Shown here: in pieces, positions 15,245-24,788 of the stretch
Layout: the number at the start of each line of letters is the position of its first letter
Numbering within the stretch: the first letter of the stretch is position 1
Source: Flavobacteriaceae bacterium
Lineage (GTDB): Bacteria; Bacteroidota; Bacteroidia; Flavobacteriales; Flavobacteriaceae
Assembly: GCA_947373225.1 (NCBI GenBank)
Contig: CANBWX010000018.1
Span: forward strand, 1 to 38,676
Direction of reading: 5' to 3'
Length of the DNA: 38,676 nucleotides
Position numbers and translations under genes: made by a program
The notes under the pieces: model-generated
Seen by the model: the letters and a program-made list of their open reading frames with translations, nothing else
Told to the model about the DNA's origin: nothing
Database searches by the model: none

Positions 15245-17113
15245 ATGAACAATTTCAAAAAAATATTTCCCTTCATAATTCCGTATAAAAAATACGCTTA
15301 CTTCAACATATTTTTTAATATTTTGTATGCGCTTTTTGGAACGCTGTCATTCGTGTCTTTAATTCCCATGATGCAGGTTTTATTTGACCAAACTAAGAAA
15401 AATTTAATAAAACCCATTTATGAAGGATTCGTAAATACTGGTGATTTTGTTGAAGATGCAAAACATTTTTTTGAGGGTACAAAACATTTTTTCGAGAATT
15501 ACTTGTCTTATTATATTACAAATACCACACAAACTTTTGGCGTAGGTTACACCTTGTCGATTATGGTCGTTGTGATAATATCTGTTTTTTTATTAAAGAA
15601 TTTGAGTGATTATCTAGCTATGTTTTTCATTACCTTTTTGAGAAATGGAGTTTTGAGAGATATGCGAAATGCGATGTATAAAAAAACTATCAATTTGCCT
15701 ATTTCCTTCTTTTCCGAAAAAAGAAAAGGTGATACGATTTCTAGAATTTCAGCCGATGTAAACGAAGTTCAAAATTCATTCCTTTCTATACTCGAAATTG
15801 CAGTAAAAGAACCATTAACAATCATTTTTACTATCATTGCAATGCTCTTGATTAGTGCAAAATTGACTCTTTTTGTTTTTATTTTCATTCCAGTTTCTGG
15901 ATATGTTATTTCGCTTATTGGTAAGCAATTAAAAAAGAAATCGACACGAGCGCAACAAGAACAAGGCATATTCTTATCGACAATCGAAGAAACTCTTGGC
16001 GGATTGAAAGTGGTGAAAGGTTATAATTCCGAGAAATATTTCAATCGTATTTTTCAAGAATCTACACAACGTTTTTTTATATTATCGAATAGCATTGGAA
16101 ATCGTCAAAACTTAGCTTCCCCTGCAAGTGAATTTATGGGGATTATGGTTATTGCCATTTTGCTTTGGTATGGCGGCCATATGGTTTTGATAGAAAAAAA
16201 CTTGAATGGCGCTTCCTTTATTGCCTATATGGGATTGGCTTATAACATTCTTACGCCGGCAAAAGCTATTTCGAAAGCCTCTTATGCCATCAAAAGAGGA
16301 AATGCAGCAGCAGAACGCGTTTTGGAAATTCTAGATCAAGAAAATACAATAACAAGCAAAAAAAATGCCTTGAAAAAAGACACTTTTGAATCTGAAATTT
16401 CCATAAAAAACATTAACTTTAAGTACGAAGAAGAAACTGTTTTAAAGCATTTTTCTCTTGAAGTAAAAAAAGGACAAACCGTGGCGCTCGTTGGACAATC
16501 CGGAAGCGGAAAAAGTACCATCGCTAATTTATTGACTCGTTTTTATGATGTAAATGAAGGAACAATTTCAATTGACGGTATTGACATAAAAGACATGAAT
16601 TTGCAATCACTTCGGGGATTGATGGGATTGGTAACACAAGACAGTATTTTGTTTAATGACACCATAAAAGCAAATATTTCATTAGGAAAATTAGACGCAA
16701 GTGATGACGAAATTATCGAAGCTTTGAAAATTGCCAATGCGTATGAATTTGTCAAAGATTTACCCCTTGGAATTCACACCAACATTGGCGACAGCGGAAA
16801 CAAACTTTCGGGTGGTCAAAAACAAAGATTATCAATTGCACGTGCGGTTTTGAAAAATCCTCCAATTATGATTTTGGACGAAGCCACATCAGCTTTAGAT
16901 ACTGAAAGCGAAAAATTTGTCCAAATCGCTTTAGAAAATATGATGCAAAATAGAACTTCGATTGTGATTGCGCACCGACTTTCGACCATTCAAAAAGCAG
17001 ACAAAATTGTGGTGATGCAAAAAGGAGAAATTGTAGAACAAGGAACTCACGACGAATTAATTGCAATAAATGGAACGTATCATAAATTAGTTACGATGCA
17101 GTCATTTGAATAG
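15245..17113 (+). CDS. ABC transporter with fused permease and ATPase (MsbA-like)
   Basis: The 622-aa half-transporter has an N-terminal six-helix ABC_membrane domain (about 15-345) and a C-terminal ATPase domain. Walker A is GQSGSGKST (417-425). The LSGGQKQR signature, the MILDEATSALD Walker B segment and the AHRLST switch His follow in order. It would work as a homodimer in the inner membrane. MsbA-like exporters flip lipids, and linkage to a polyprenyl-sugar transferase fits an envelope substrate, but this is inference. The loop after helix 1 (about 50-90) is longer than usual and holds a tandem KHFFEGT-KHFFEN duplication encoded by a 21-bp repeat. It lies 57 bp after the mutase. Confidence 0.9.
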   Translation: MNNFKKIFPFIIPYKKYAYFNIFFNILYALFGTLSFVSLIPMMQVLFDQTKKNLIKPIYEGFVNTGDFVEDAKHFFEGTKHFFENYLSYYITNTTQTFGVGYTLSIMVVVIISVFLLKNLSDYLAMFFITFLRNGVLRDMRNAMYKKTINLPISFFSEKRKGDTISRISADVNEVQNSFLSILEIAVKEPLTIIFTIIAMLLISAKLTLFVFIFIPVSGYVISLIGKQLKKKSTRAQQEQGIFLSTIEETLGGLKVVKGYNSEKYFNRIFQESTQRFFILSNSIGNRQNLASPASEFMGIMVIAILLWYGGHMVLIEKNLNGASFIAYMGLAYNILTPAKAISKASYAIKRGNAAAERVLEILDQENTITSKKNALKKDTFESEISIKNINFKYEEETVLKHFSLEVKKGQTVALVGQSGSGKSTIANLLTRFYDVNEGTISIDGIDIKDMNLQSLRGLMGLVTQDSILFNDTIKANISLGKLDASDDEIIEALKIANAYEFVKDLPLGIHTNIGDSGNKLSGGQKQRLSIARAVLKNPPIMILDEATSALDTESEKFVQIALENMMQNRTSIVIAHRLSTIQKADKIVVMQKGEIVEQGTHDELIAINGTYHKLVTMQSFE

Positions 17114-17121
17114 TCGTTTTG

Positions 17122-17171
17122 AACGCTGATAAAACGGATTTACAAATACAAAACGCTAATTTGACGGATTT
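17122..17171 (+). repeat. Direct repeat in the ABC / DUF2971 gap
   Basis: Two 20-bp copies (17122-17141 and 17152-17171), AACGCT(G/A)AT-N3-ACGGATTT, match at 16 of 20 positions with a 30-bp period. They are non-coding and resemble repeats I recall from other Flavobacterium intergenic regions (unverified). Confidence 0.55.
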
Positions 17172-17214
17172 TATTTTTTGTTTTTAAGGAGCAAAAATCA
17201 TTAAATGAATAAAA

Positions 17215-17916
17215 ATGTATCTCAATAATCCTAATATCAAGCTTCCTGAAGATCCAAATACTATTGTTTGGAAATATTTAGATTTGTCTAAGTTCCTCGA
17301 TTTATTGATGTCTCAAAAGTTATTCATGTCGCGTTCGGATAAATTTGAAGATCAATACGAAGGTACTTTCAGCGAACCTACGTATGAAGAGATCAAAAAA
17401 CTGTCAGTAAATAATCCTGATTTTCTTAATTTTTACAAAACCCACCGCGAAAAAGTGGCTATTAGTAGCTGGCATATTAATGAATATGAATCGTTTGCCA
17501 TGTGGCAAATTTTCACCCAAAACAGCGAAGGTTTAGCCATTCAATCCACGATTGGCAGATTAGAAAAGGCACTACTTCCCGAAAAAAAATTCGAGCAATA
17601 CATTGGCGAAGTCAATTATATCGACTACAAAAAAGAATATATTCCGTTTGATGATCTATTTTTTCCTTTTCTTTTCAAGCGAAAAAGTTTTCAATATGAG
17701 CGTGAAGTGCGCATCATTTCAGATATTTCGGCAAACAATATCAAAATCAATGACGGAATGAAAATTGACGTAGACATTTGTCAATTAATCGAAAAAATCT
17801 ACATTCACCCAAAATCTGAAAACTGGTATAAAAACCTTGTCATCGAATTAGTTTCGAAATTAGGATTTGATTTTACGATTGAAAAATCGGATTTGGAAAG
17901 TGATATTTTGATATAG
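17215..17916 (+). CDS. DUF2971 domain-containing protein
   Basis: The 233-aa soluble protein matches the DUF2971 pattern. An early IVWKYLDLSKFLDLLMSQKL segment is followed by LFMSRSDKFEDQYEG, then SSWHINEYESFAMWQIF with the conserved E-S-x-x-M-W core (about 91-96). After that come GLAIQST and, near residue 160, FQYEREVRIIS. The family is widespread, often in accessory or defence-like settings, and its function is unknown. There is no signal peptide or membrane segment. It lies 100 bp after the ABC gene with no clear terminator between, and its stop is two bases from the stop of the convergent receptor gene. Confidence 0.88.
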   Translation: MYLNNPNIKLPEDPNTIVWKYLDLSKFLDLLMSQKLFMSRSDKFEDQYEGTFSEPTYEEIKKLSVNNPDFLNFYKTHREKVAISSWHINEYESFAMWQIFTQNSEGLAIQSTIGRLEKALLPEKKFEQYIGEVNYIDYKKEYIPFDDLFFPFLFKRKSFQYEREVRIISDISANNIKINDGMKIDVDICQLIEKIYIHPKSENWYKNLVIELVSKLGFDFTIEKSDLESDILI

Positions 17917-17918
17917 GA

Positions 17919-20381
17919 TTAAAACCTCGCATTCAATTTCACATTAAAAACGCGTGTCGTCATATAATTAGGAATGGCGTATTGATTTTTCGAATAAACA
18001 TCGCGAACCCAAGTATTGGTAATTGCATTTTGATTGTCGAAAAGATTAAAAATTTCTAATCCTATCGCCATTTCCTTGATGTTTTGAATCCAATTTCTGT
18101 GAGACTTCGTTTTAGAATCGATTAAAACTTTAGAAAAACCAACATCAGCACGACGGTAATCTTTCAATCTATTTTGGTACAAATACGGATCGGCATACGA
18201 AGGCGAACCTCCAGGCAATCCGGTGTTATAAACCAAATTCAGGTATAATTTTACACTAGGAATATTAGGCATATAATCTTGAAATAACAATCCAAATTTT
18301 AATAATTGATCCGTTGGTCTAGGAATATATCCTTGATTATTGATATTCTCTTCGGTTTTAAGATAACCAAAACTAAACCAAGATTCGGTACCGGGAACAA
18401 ATTCTCCATTCAAACGAAAATCAAATCCTTGTGCGAATGCTTTGGCGTCATTCGTGGCTGCATAGCGAATTCGAACGTTGTCTAAAGTATAGGGGTTTAC
18501 GTCCGTAAGCAATTTATAATACAATTCCGAAACCATTTTAAAAGGGCGATTCCACATTTTAAAACTATAATCATTGCTCAAAACAATATGAATCGCTTGT
18601 TGCGCCTTGACATCCGGATTCACGACTCCATCGGCGTCACGCAACTCGCGGTATGACGGCGGCTGATGATATAATCCTCCCGAAAGTCGGAAGAACATGT
18701 CTTTGTTCCAATTGGGTTTCAAGCTAATTTGCGCTCTTGGGCTAAAAACAATTTGCGTTTTGTTTGCAATATCAACACCGGAAACTTCCCAACTTTGGGA
18801 TCGAACGCCGGCATTTAACCAAATTTCATTTTCTCCCAAATATCCTTTTCGGCTCCATTGCACATAACCCGAAAGTCTATTTATGTCAACAAAATTAGTA
18901 GCTCGCACATTCTGATACGGAACCAATGGCCCAGTATAAGAGGAATAAGGCTGATCATTTTTTAATAAAATTTTAGGCGGATTGATGGAAAAACCAGCTG
19001 AATCTATTACTTCCCACTCTACAACTCGATCACGAATAGATTCGCGAGTAAATTTTGCTCCCCATTCTAGTTGATTTGTTCCCAAAGTATGAAAACCTTT
19101 CATTTCTGCATTTATAATTAACGCATCTAAATCATTACGAGCATGATTCAGTTGGGAACCAATTCCTCTTGAATAAGTCACATCTCCAAAAGTTTGAGAA
19201 CCAATATTAGAATCGACTTCGCCTAAACGGTATTGCGCAAAAATATCGAAATACTCTTGTTCTTGAGTATGATAAGCCGAAGCGATAAACTTGTAGGTAC
19301 TGTTTTCTGATGCAATATAAGTCGATTTTACGGCTCCAAAATAAGTGCCATATTTATCTTTTTCTTGGCCTTCATAAAAAATCAATAATGCCATTGGTTT
19401 ATCTATGGTTCCAAAATTGGTTTGGCGGGTCAAAGGTTGATAATTGTAATTATTCTGCGAAAAATTACCAAGAAAACTCCACTGCCATTTGGCGGAAGCA
19501 TTGTAATTGATATTCGTTTGAATGTCGGCAAAAGTGGGCGTATAATTCGTTTGTGTTTCCTGACTTTTTACAAGAAGACTATTGTTGCGATAACGAACTC
19601 CGGTAATTGCTGACCATTTTTTATCTTTAGAAACGGCATCAACGGCAAGGCTTCCGCCAAGGAAACTGGCTTCGAGAATGGCTCCGAATTGAGTTGGTTT
19701 TCTATAGGTAATATCCAAAACAGACGATAATTTATCACCAAATTTTGCCTGAAATCCACCTGCCGAAAAATCGACATTTTGAACCATATCTGTATTGGTA
19801 AAACTCAACCCTTCTTGTTGACCAGAACGGATTAAGAAAGGACGATAGACTTCTATTTCGTTGACATAAACTAGATTTTCATCGTAATTTCCGCCTCGAA
19901 CGGCATATTGTGTACTCAATTCGTTATTAGAATTAACACCAGGCAAAGATTTTAAGATGTTTTCGACACCGGCATTGGCTCCTGGAATTTTTCGAATCAT
20001 TGCCGGTTCAATAATCGTAATTCCCTGAACTCTTTTTTTGTTATTTACAGTTACAACAACTTCACCCATTTGCTCCTCTTGATCATTCATAAGCAAGTTA
20101 AATTCGTAGTCTTCGTTGGGTTTCAAAGAAACTGAAACAGTAGCTTTTTTTAAGGAAATATGCGAAAAAACAATCGTAACTTTTTGATTCGAAGGAACCG
20201 TTAATCTATAAAAACCGTTTTCGTTCGATTTAGTTCCAACACCACGGCCAGAGACATTTACATTCTCTACAGGCTGGTTATTTTTATCAAGAATAATTCC
20301 TTTTATATGGGCAGATTGTGCAAAAGCTACAGACACAAAACAGCAAAAAAGGAAACCAAATATTATTTTATTTACACTCAA
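17919..20381 (-). CDS. TonB-dependent receptor with carboxypeptidase-like regulatory domain
   Basis: The 820-aa outer-membrane protein has a signal peptide (about 1-21, ending AFAQ) and a CarboxypepD_reg-like beta domain (about 24-105, GIILDKNNQPVENVNVSGRG). A plug domain follows (about 115-225, including IPGANAGVENILKSLPGVNS), then a 22-strand beta-barrel that ends in an aromatic-rich strand (FNVKLNARF). Such receptors import a ligand using TonB energy; the ligand is unknown. No SusD partner is adjacent, so it is not a SusC-type glycan importer. It starts 12 bp after the M23 peptidase stop, so the two probably form an operon. Confidence 0.9.
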   Translation of the reverse strand: MSVNKIIFGFLFCCFVSVAFAQSAHIKGIILDKNNQPVENVNVSGRGVGTKSNENGFYRLTVPSNQKVTIVFSHISLKKATVSVSLKPNEDYEFNLLMNDQEEQMGEVVVTVNNKKRVQGITIIEPAMIRKIPGANAGVENILKSLPGVNSNNELSTQYAVRGGNYDENLVYVNEIEVYRPFLIRSGQQEGLSFTNTDMVQNVDFSAGGFQAKFGDKLSSVLDITYRKPTQFGAILEASFLGGSLAVDAVSKDKKWSAITGVRYRNNSLLVKSQETQTNYTPTFADIQTNINYNASAKWQWSFLGNFSQNNYNYQPLTRQTNFGTIDKPMALLIFYEGQEKDKYGTYFGAVKSTYIASENSTYKFIASAYHTQEQEYFDIFAQYRLGEVDSNIGSQTFGDVTYSRGIGSQLNHARNDLDALIINAEMKGFHTLGTNQLEWGAKFTRESIRDRVVEWEVIDSAGFSINPPKILLKNDQPYSSYTGPLVPYQNVRATNFVDINRLSGYVQWSRKGYLGENEIWLNAGVRSQSWEVSGVDIANKTQIVFSPRAQISLKPNWNKDMFFRLSGGLYHQPPSYRELRDADGVVNPDVKAQQAIHIVLSNDYSFKMWNRPFKMVSELYYKLLTDVNPYTLDNVRIRYAATNDAKAFAQGFDFRLNGEFVPGTESWFSFGYLKTEENINNQGYIPRPTDQLLKFGLLFQDYMPNIPSVKLYLNLVYNTGLPGGSPSYADPYLYQNRLKDYRRADVGFSKVLIDSKTKSHRNWIQNIKEMAIGLEIFNLFDNQNAITNTWVRDVYSKNQYAIPNYMTTRVFNVKLNARF

Positions 20382-20393
20382 GGAATTTAATTT

Positions 20394-22091
20394 TTATTTT
20401 TTTTGACTTCTGAAAAAATGCGTTTCAAAGATAGTAGAATTACCTACATTATCCGTAACAATTATTTTTAAATCATTTGCACCTTCTGCAACAACACCGT
20501 CACTGAAATTATGCGTTATTGTTTTTGTTTTATTATCATATTCAAATAAAATCCAGTTTCCGTTCAAATAACCATTATAGGATTTTATACCTGATAATCC
20601 GTCACTTATTGTAAATTGAATATTATTTTGACCCGTAAGCCATTTTCCTTCAATCGGTTTTGCAATGGTAATTTTTGGAGGAGTTTCATCAAGAACTAAG
20701 GCAAATTTTCCTAAAGTTTTTGCCTTGGCAGTAAAAACATTTCCTTTTCGAAAAGTTGGAATATAACTTGTTTTCGTGCCATCTATATCCGCAATAAATA
20801 ATTTTTCTCTTTGCTTTTCCGAATATTTATTGTCTTCAATAGAAATAGTAAAATTAGAATGTGCTGGAACAGTATCATCATGAAGAAATAAAGTATCGTT
20901 TTTCACATCGAAATTCATGTAGAAATCATCATAAAAAGTTCCTGCAGGAAAGAAAACAGACATATTATCCTTTTCAAAATTAGCATCATTATTTGCTTTT
21001 ATAAAATATTTTGAGAGAACAGGTTCTTTGGCAATAATTAAAGGCAAAACAGTAAATTTTATAGGTACGGAAACGGTAGATTTATTACCATAAAAATCAG
21101 AAACTTCAATGCGATAAACCGACGATAAATTGGGCTTAATATCAAGAACACCATTAGTTTTATCATCTGTAATTATGCTCAGTTTATATGGGTTTAACAT
21201 AAATAATTTTTGGATCCTTTGTTGTGTTTTCTTATACCTAGAATAATCAATTAACGCATTTACATAACGCATTTCGTCAAAAGAATACGTATTAAATTCA
21301 TACCCAAAATTGGGTGTTCCGTTGTAAAAAGTTTGTACTTTGAAAACGCCATTTTTGTTAAAGGAAACGTCATCATAATCAAAAGTGTTGATACCAAAAC
21401 CTATTTTTCCATTAGCAACTACTTTATCTGCAAGATAAGTTCCGTCTTTTTGCAAAACTAAATTTAGCAACAATGGGCGTTTCGATTGATTAACGGTAGT
21501 ATTAATATCTAAAGGATACACATAAACGCTCGAAATAACAGGCTTTTTAGTATCCTTCATGAATTTATCGAACCCAAAAAACATTGGGTTTATAATATTC
21601 TCCGTTTTATTATCTCGGAATTCAAAATGCAAATGTGGTCCTTCGGAAGAACCAGTATTTCCGGAAAGTGCAATAATTTGACCTTTTTTAACAGTTAATT
21701 CTCCAGGTTTAAGGAAAATTTCTATTTCAAAAGATTTTTCGGCATAATGTGTCTTTTTTATCAAATTTTCAATTTCATCAGTCGCTCTTTGTAAATGTCC
21801 ATAAACAGAAGTATAACCATTTGCATGAGTAATATAAATGGTTTTTCCGTTTCCAAAAGTGGATATTTTTATTCTTGAAACATAGCCATCGGCAACAGCA
21901 TGAACCTTTAAACCTTGCATTTGTGATGTTTTAAGATCGAAGCCAGCATGAAAGTGATTGGGTCTTAGTTCTCCAAAATTCCCTGACAACTGCATGGGTA
22001 TTTCCAGCGGTGGACTAAAATAATCTTTTGGATAATTGGTTTGTGCAACTAATGAACCACAAAAAAATAGTATAAATAGGTAAAATCTCAT
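20394..22091 (-). CDS. Secreted M23 family metallopeptidase
   Basis: The 565-aa product starts at the ATG at 22091, which gives a clean signal peptide (MRFYLFILFFCGSLVAQ). The frame continues 34 codons further upstream, but that stretch would bury the signal. The LytM/M23 zinc site is complete: H48 and D52 in HAGFD, H99 in YGHL, and H153/H155 in GPHLHFEF. Family members cleave peptidoglycan cross-links in the periplasm or act as activators. The remaining about 380 residues are beta-rich, probably Ig-like, with no assigned domain. The gene is followed after 12 bp by the TonB receptor. Confidence 0.88.
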   Translation of the reverse strand: MRFYLFILFFCGSLVAQTNYPKDYFSPPLEIPMQLSGNFGELRPNHFHAGFDLKTSQMQGLKVHAVADGYVSRIKISTFGNGKTIYITHANGYTSVYGHLQRATDEIENLIKKTHYAEKSFEIEIFLKPGELTVKKGQIIALSGNTGSSEGPHLHFEFRDNKTENIINPMFFGFDKFMKDTKKPVISSVYVYPLDINTTVNQSKRPLLLNLVLQKDGTYLADKVVANGKIGFGINTFDYDDVSFNKNGVFKVQTFYNGTPNFGYEFNTYSFDEMRYVNALIDYSRYKKTQQRIQKLFMLNPYKLSIITDDKTNGVLDIKPNLSSVYRIEVSDFYGNKSTVSVPIKFTVLPLIIAKEPVLSKYFIKANNDANFEKDNMSVFFPAGTFYDDFYMNFDVKNDTLFLHDDTVPAHSNFTISIEDNKYSEKQREKLFIADIDGTKTSYIPTFRKGNVFTAKAKTLGKFALVLDETPPKITIAKPIEGKWLTGQNNIQFTISDGLSGIKSYNGYLNGNWILFEYDNKTKTITHNFSDGVVAEGANDLKIIVTDNVGNSTIFETHFFRSQKK

Positions 22092-22201
22092 TGAATGTGT
22101 TTTTGCTAAGATAAAAAAAAGAAAACTATAAAAAAAAGAAAAACGCAATAGCTTGTTTATGAAATAATTGTGTTTTTTAATGGAAAAAAACAAATAAAAT
22201 A

Positions 22202-22231
22202 TTGAAATAATAAAAAGGAATACTAACTTTG
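22202..22231 (+). promoter_or_regulatory. Promoter of the coiled-coil / zapA / 6S operon
   Basis: TTG (22202-22204), a 19-bp spacer and TAACTTTG (22224-22231) match the Bacteroidota promoter consensus with ideal spacing. The first start codon is 28 bp downstream. Confidence 0.75.
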
Positions 22232-22259
22232 TAAGATTATGTAATACGTAGGATATATT

Positions 22260-22550
22260 ATGAGTGTAATTGCAGAAATAATTGATACTCTTGAAAATAA
22301 GATTGAAAAACTTTTTGGTAAAATAAATAGTTTAGAGAAAAATAATCAAGGTTTAAAGATTGAATTAACAAAAGCTGCACAGATCATACAAACTCAATCT
22401 CAAGAGATTGACGCATTAAAAACGCAGTATGAAACACTTAAAATTGCCAACACATTACTAGGCAGCGAAGATAATAAAAGAGATACGAAGCTTAAAATAA
22501 ATTCATTAATTCGTGAAATTGATTACTGTATAGCCCAGCTATCAGATTAG
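22260..22550 (+). CDS. Small coiled-coil protein encoded with ZapA
   Basis: The 96-aa protein is almost wholly heptad-patterned (about residues 5-70, with I/L at a and d positions in DTLENKIEKLFGKINSLEKN), with a short C-terminal tail. It has no membrane segment or signal. It starts at an ATG right after a consensus promoter, and its stop lies 8 bp before the zapA start. Small coiled-coil partners of ZapA are known: ZapB in E. coli and ZauP in Caulobacter, the latter encoded with ZapA. This protein may play such a role, but no sequence relationship to either can be claimed. Confidence 0.75.
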   Translation: MSVIAEIIDTLENKIEKLFGKINSLEKNNQGLKIELTKAAQIIQTQSQEIDALKTQYETLKIANTLLGSEDNKRDTKLKINSLIREIDYCIAQLSD

Positions 22551-22558
22551 TAAAAGAT

Positions 22559-22852
22559 ATGGACGAAAAGCTTAAAATTAAAATATCGATTGCGGACAGA
22601 GTCTACCCATTAACGGTAGAACTTTCTCAGGAAGAAGGACTTAGAAGTGCTTCGAAGAAAATTGATGCGATGATAAAGCAGTTTGAAGAAAATTATGCTG
22701 TTCGTGATAAACAGGATGTATTAGCAATGTGTGCCTTGCAATTTGCCTCTCAATCCGAACAAAAACAAATTGACAATACGATTGATGATGTCACAACCAT
22801 CGAAAGAATTAAAAAAATCAATACACTTTTAGATCAATATCTCGACAAATAA
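22559..22852 (+). CDS. zapA: Cell division protein ZapA
   Basis: The 97-aa ZapA-type protein begins with a beta strand and turn (MDEKLKIKISIADRVYPLTV). The family-typical SKKIDAMIKQFEE and QDVLAMCALQFA helices follow, and a C-terminal coiled coil ends the protein. ZapA bundles FtsZ filaments at the division site in the cytoplasm. The length matches the family. It is the second gene of the operon; its stop is followed by a probable 6S RNA, an arrangement also known in E. coli (zapA next to ssrS). Confidence 0.9.
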   Translation: MDEKLKIKISIADRVYPLTVELSQEEGLRSASKKIDAMIKQFEENYAVRDKQDVLAMCALQFASQSEQKQIDNTIDDVTTIERIKKINTLLDQYLDK

Positions 22853-22875
22853 ACGTTCTTTACAAAGACTAAGAT

Positions 22876-23040
22876 ACTGCCTACATTAGTTCATATTTGG
22901 TAAACTCAACACTAACAATTTAGAATGAGCAAATCATCGTTACTATAGCAAGCCAATTCAGTTTGGAAGCTTGAACAGCGAGTTAGCTCAAAACTTGTAT
23001 TTCCGAGTTTATTCAAGCAACCTAATGTAGGCTTTTTTTT
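22876..23040 (+). ncRNA. ssrS: Probable 6S RNA
   Basis: A long-range stem joins GCCTACATTAG (22879-22889) to CTAATGTAGGC (23022-23032), followed by eight T residues. Further in, TAAACTC (22901-22907) pairs with GAGTTTA (23005-23011). An apical hairpin around CAAGCCAA and TTGGAAGCTTG (about 22960-22990) closes the RNA and leaves open bulges between. The size, long irregular rod shape and position between zapA and rny fit 6S RNA, which binds RNA polymerase holoenzyme. The outer stem plus T-run may also serve as terminator. Exact ends are uncertain. Confidence 0.65.
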
Positions 23041-23060
23041 ATATATAAATTTTAATAAAC

Positions 23061-24623
23061 ATGGACATTTTAACAATAATTATTTCGGGAATTGGGGGCA
23101 TTGCAGGAGGTTTTGGCATTGCCAAAACGATTGAGAAAAGCAATATCTCAAATCTAATCAAAAACGCAAAGAAAGAAGCTACATCTATCTTAAAAGACGC
23201 TAATCAAGAGGCTGAAAACATCAAAAAAGACAAAATTCTTCAAGCAAAAGAGAAATTTATCGAATTGAAATCGGAACATGAGCAAGTAATTCTTTCTCGT
23301 GACCAAAAAATGGCAGAAGTAGAAAAAAGAATTCGTGATAAAGAATCACAAGTTTCGAATGAACTATCTAAAGCCAAAAAAGTAAATGATGATTTTGAAG
23401 CGAAAACTACTGAATACAACTCTAAAATTGAAACTTTAGATAAAAAACAAATCGAAGTTGACAAATTGCAGAAAAGCCATCTTCAACAACTGGAAGTTAT
23501 CTCTGGCCTATCTACCGAAGATGCTAAAAATCAATTAATTGAAGGACTAAAAGCCGAAGCGAAATCTAAGGCAATGTCACATATTCAAGACACAATTGAA
23601 GAAGCTAAGTTAACAGCGCAACAAGAAGCTAAAAAGATCATTATCAATACCATACAAAGAATTGGAACGGAAGAAGCGGTTGAAAACTGTGTATCTGTAT
23701 TCAATATTGAATCGGATGATGTAAAAGGTAGAATTATTGGCCGTGAAGGTAGAAATATTAGAGCGATTGAAGCTGCAACCGGAGTTGAAATTATTGTAGA
23801 TGATACGCCAGAAGCTATTATTCTTTCTTGTTTTGATCCTGTTCGAAGAGAAATTGCTCGTTTGTCTTTGCATAAATTAGTGACAGACGGTCGTATACAT
23901 CCTGCTCGAATTGAAGAAGTTGTTGCTAAAACAACGAAACAAATTGACGATGAAATTATAGAAGTTGGAAAACGTACCGTAATCGATTTAGGAATTCATG
24001 GTTTGCATCCTGAATTAATAAAAGTTGTGGGTCGTATGAAATACCGTTCTTCTTACGGACAAAATTTATTGCAACACTCTCGCGAAGTTTCGAAGCTTTG
24101 TGGCATCATGGCTGCCGAATTAGGCTTGAATGTTAAACTTGCCAAAAGAGCTGGATTACTTCACGATATTGGTAAGGTTCCAGACGTAGAAAGTGACTTA
24201 CCTCACGCCTTATTAGGAATGCAATGGGCTGAAAAGTATGGTGAAAAAGAAGAAGTTTGTAACGCTATTGGAGCGCACCACGACGAAATTGAAATGAAAT
24301 CTTTATTATCACCAATTATTCAAGTTTGTGATGCTATTTCAGGTGCAAGACCAGGCGCAAGAAGACAAGTTTTAGACTCTTATATACAACGTTTGAAAGA
24401 TTTGGAAGAAGTTGCTTATGGATTTAGCGGTGTAAAAAATGCTTATGCTATTCAAGCCGGTAGAGAACTTCGGGTAATTGTAGAAAGCGAAAAAGTATCT
24501 GATGATAATGCGGCTACTTTATCTTTCGAAATTTCACAAAAAATTCAGACTGAAATGACGTATCCAGGTCAAGTGAAAGTTACAGTAATTAGAGAAACTA
24601 GAGCGGTAAATATTGCTAAATAG
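23061..24623 (+). CDS. rny: Ribonuclease Y
   Basis: The 520-aa membrane-anchored endoribonuclease starts mRNA decay. It has an N-terminal membrane helix (about 2-20), a long coiled coil (about 30-190), and a KH domain with [10 protein letters not shown] (223-232). An HD phosphohydrolase domain follows, with H339 and the H368-D369 pair in LLHDIGKV. The domain order and length match the family. The start ATG is 20 bp after the T-run of the probable 6S RNA. The gene is followed by an inverted 7-bp repeat array and a strong terminator. Confidence 0.96.
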   Translation: MDILTIIISGIGGIAGGFGIAKTIEKSNISNLIKNAKKEATSILKDANQEAENIKKDKILQAKEKFIELKSEHEQVILSRDQKMAEVEKRIRDKESQVSNELSKAKKVNDDFEAKTTEYNSKIETLDKKQIEVDKLQKSHLQQLEVISGLSTEDAKNQLIEGLKAEAKSKAMSHIQDTIEEAKLTAQQEAKKIIINTIQRIGTEEAVENCVSVFNIESDDVKGRIIGREGRNIRAIEAATGVEIIVDDTPEAIILSCFDPVRREIARLSLHKLVTDGRIHPARIEEVVAKTTKQIDDEIIEVGKRTVIDLGIHGLHPELIKVVGRMKYRSSYGQNLLQHSREVSKLCGIMAAELGLNVKLAKRAGLLHDIGKVPDVESDLPHALLGMQWAEKYGEKEEVCNAIGAHHDEIEMKSLLSPIIQVCDAISGARPGARRQVLDSYIQRLKDLEEVAYGFSGVKNAYAIQAGRELRVIVESEKVSDDNAATLSFEISQKIQTEMTYPGQVKVTVIRETRAVNIAK

Positions 24624-24630
24624 ATTGAAG

Positions 24631-24672
24631 ATGGCAGGTTGTAGAATTCAGACAGCAGGTTTCAGTTAGCAA
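24631..24672 (+). repeat. Array of degenerate 7-bp repeats (left arm)
   Basis: Six 7-bp units, mostly ending CAG, run in register from 24631: ATGGCAG, GTTGTAG, AATTCAG, ACAGCAG, GTTTCAG and TTAGCAA. On the minus strand these are CTGNNNY units. Positions 24634-24665 match the reverse complement of 24796-24827 at 30 of 32 bases. Confidence 0.85.
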
Positions 24673-24700
24673 CTAATTGAAAGGTAATAAAAGTATTTAA

Positions 24701-24740
24701 AAAAAAAATGACTTGTTTTTTCAGCAAGTCATTTTTTTTT
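24701..24740. terminator. Bidirectional terminator between rny and xerD
   Basis: The stem ATGACTTG/CAAGTCAT with flanking A and T runs (24701-24715 with 24725-24740) and a 9-nt loop gives T-runs on both strands. It serves the two convergent genes. Confidence 0.9.
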
Positions 24741-24788
24741 TTGATTTAAATCTGAAATATTTATTTAAAACATTTTCTAAATTTTTAT

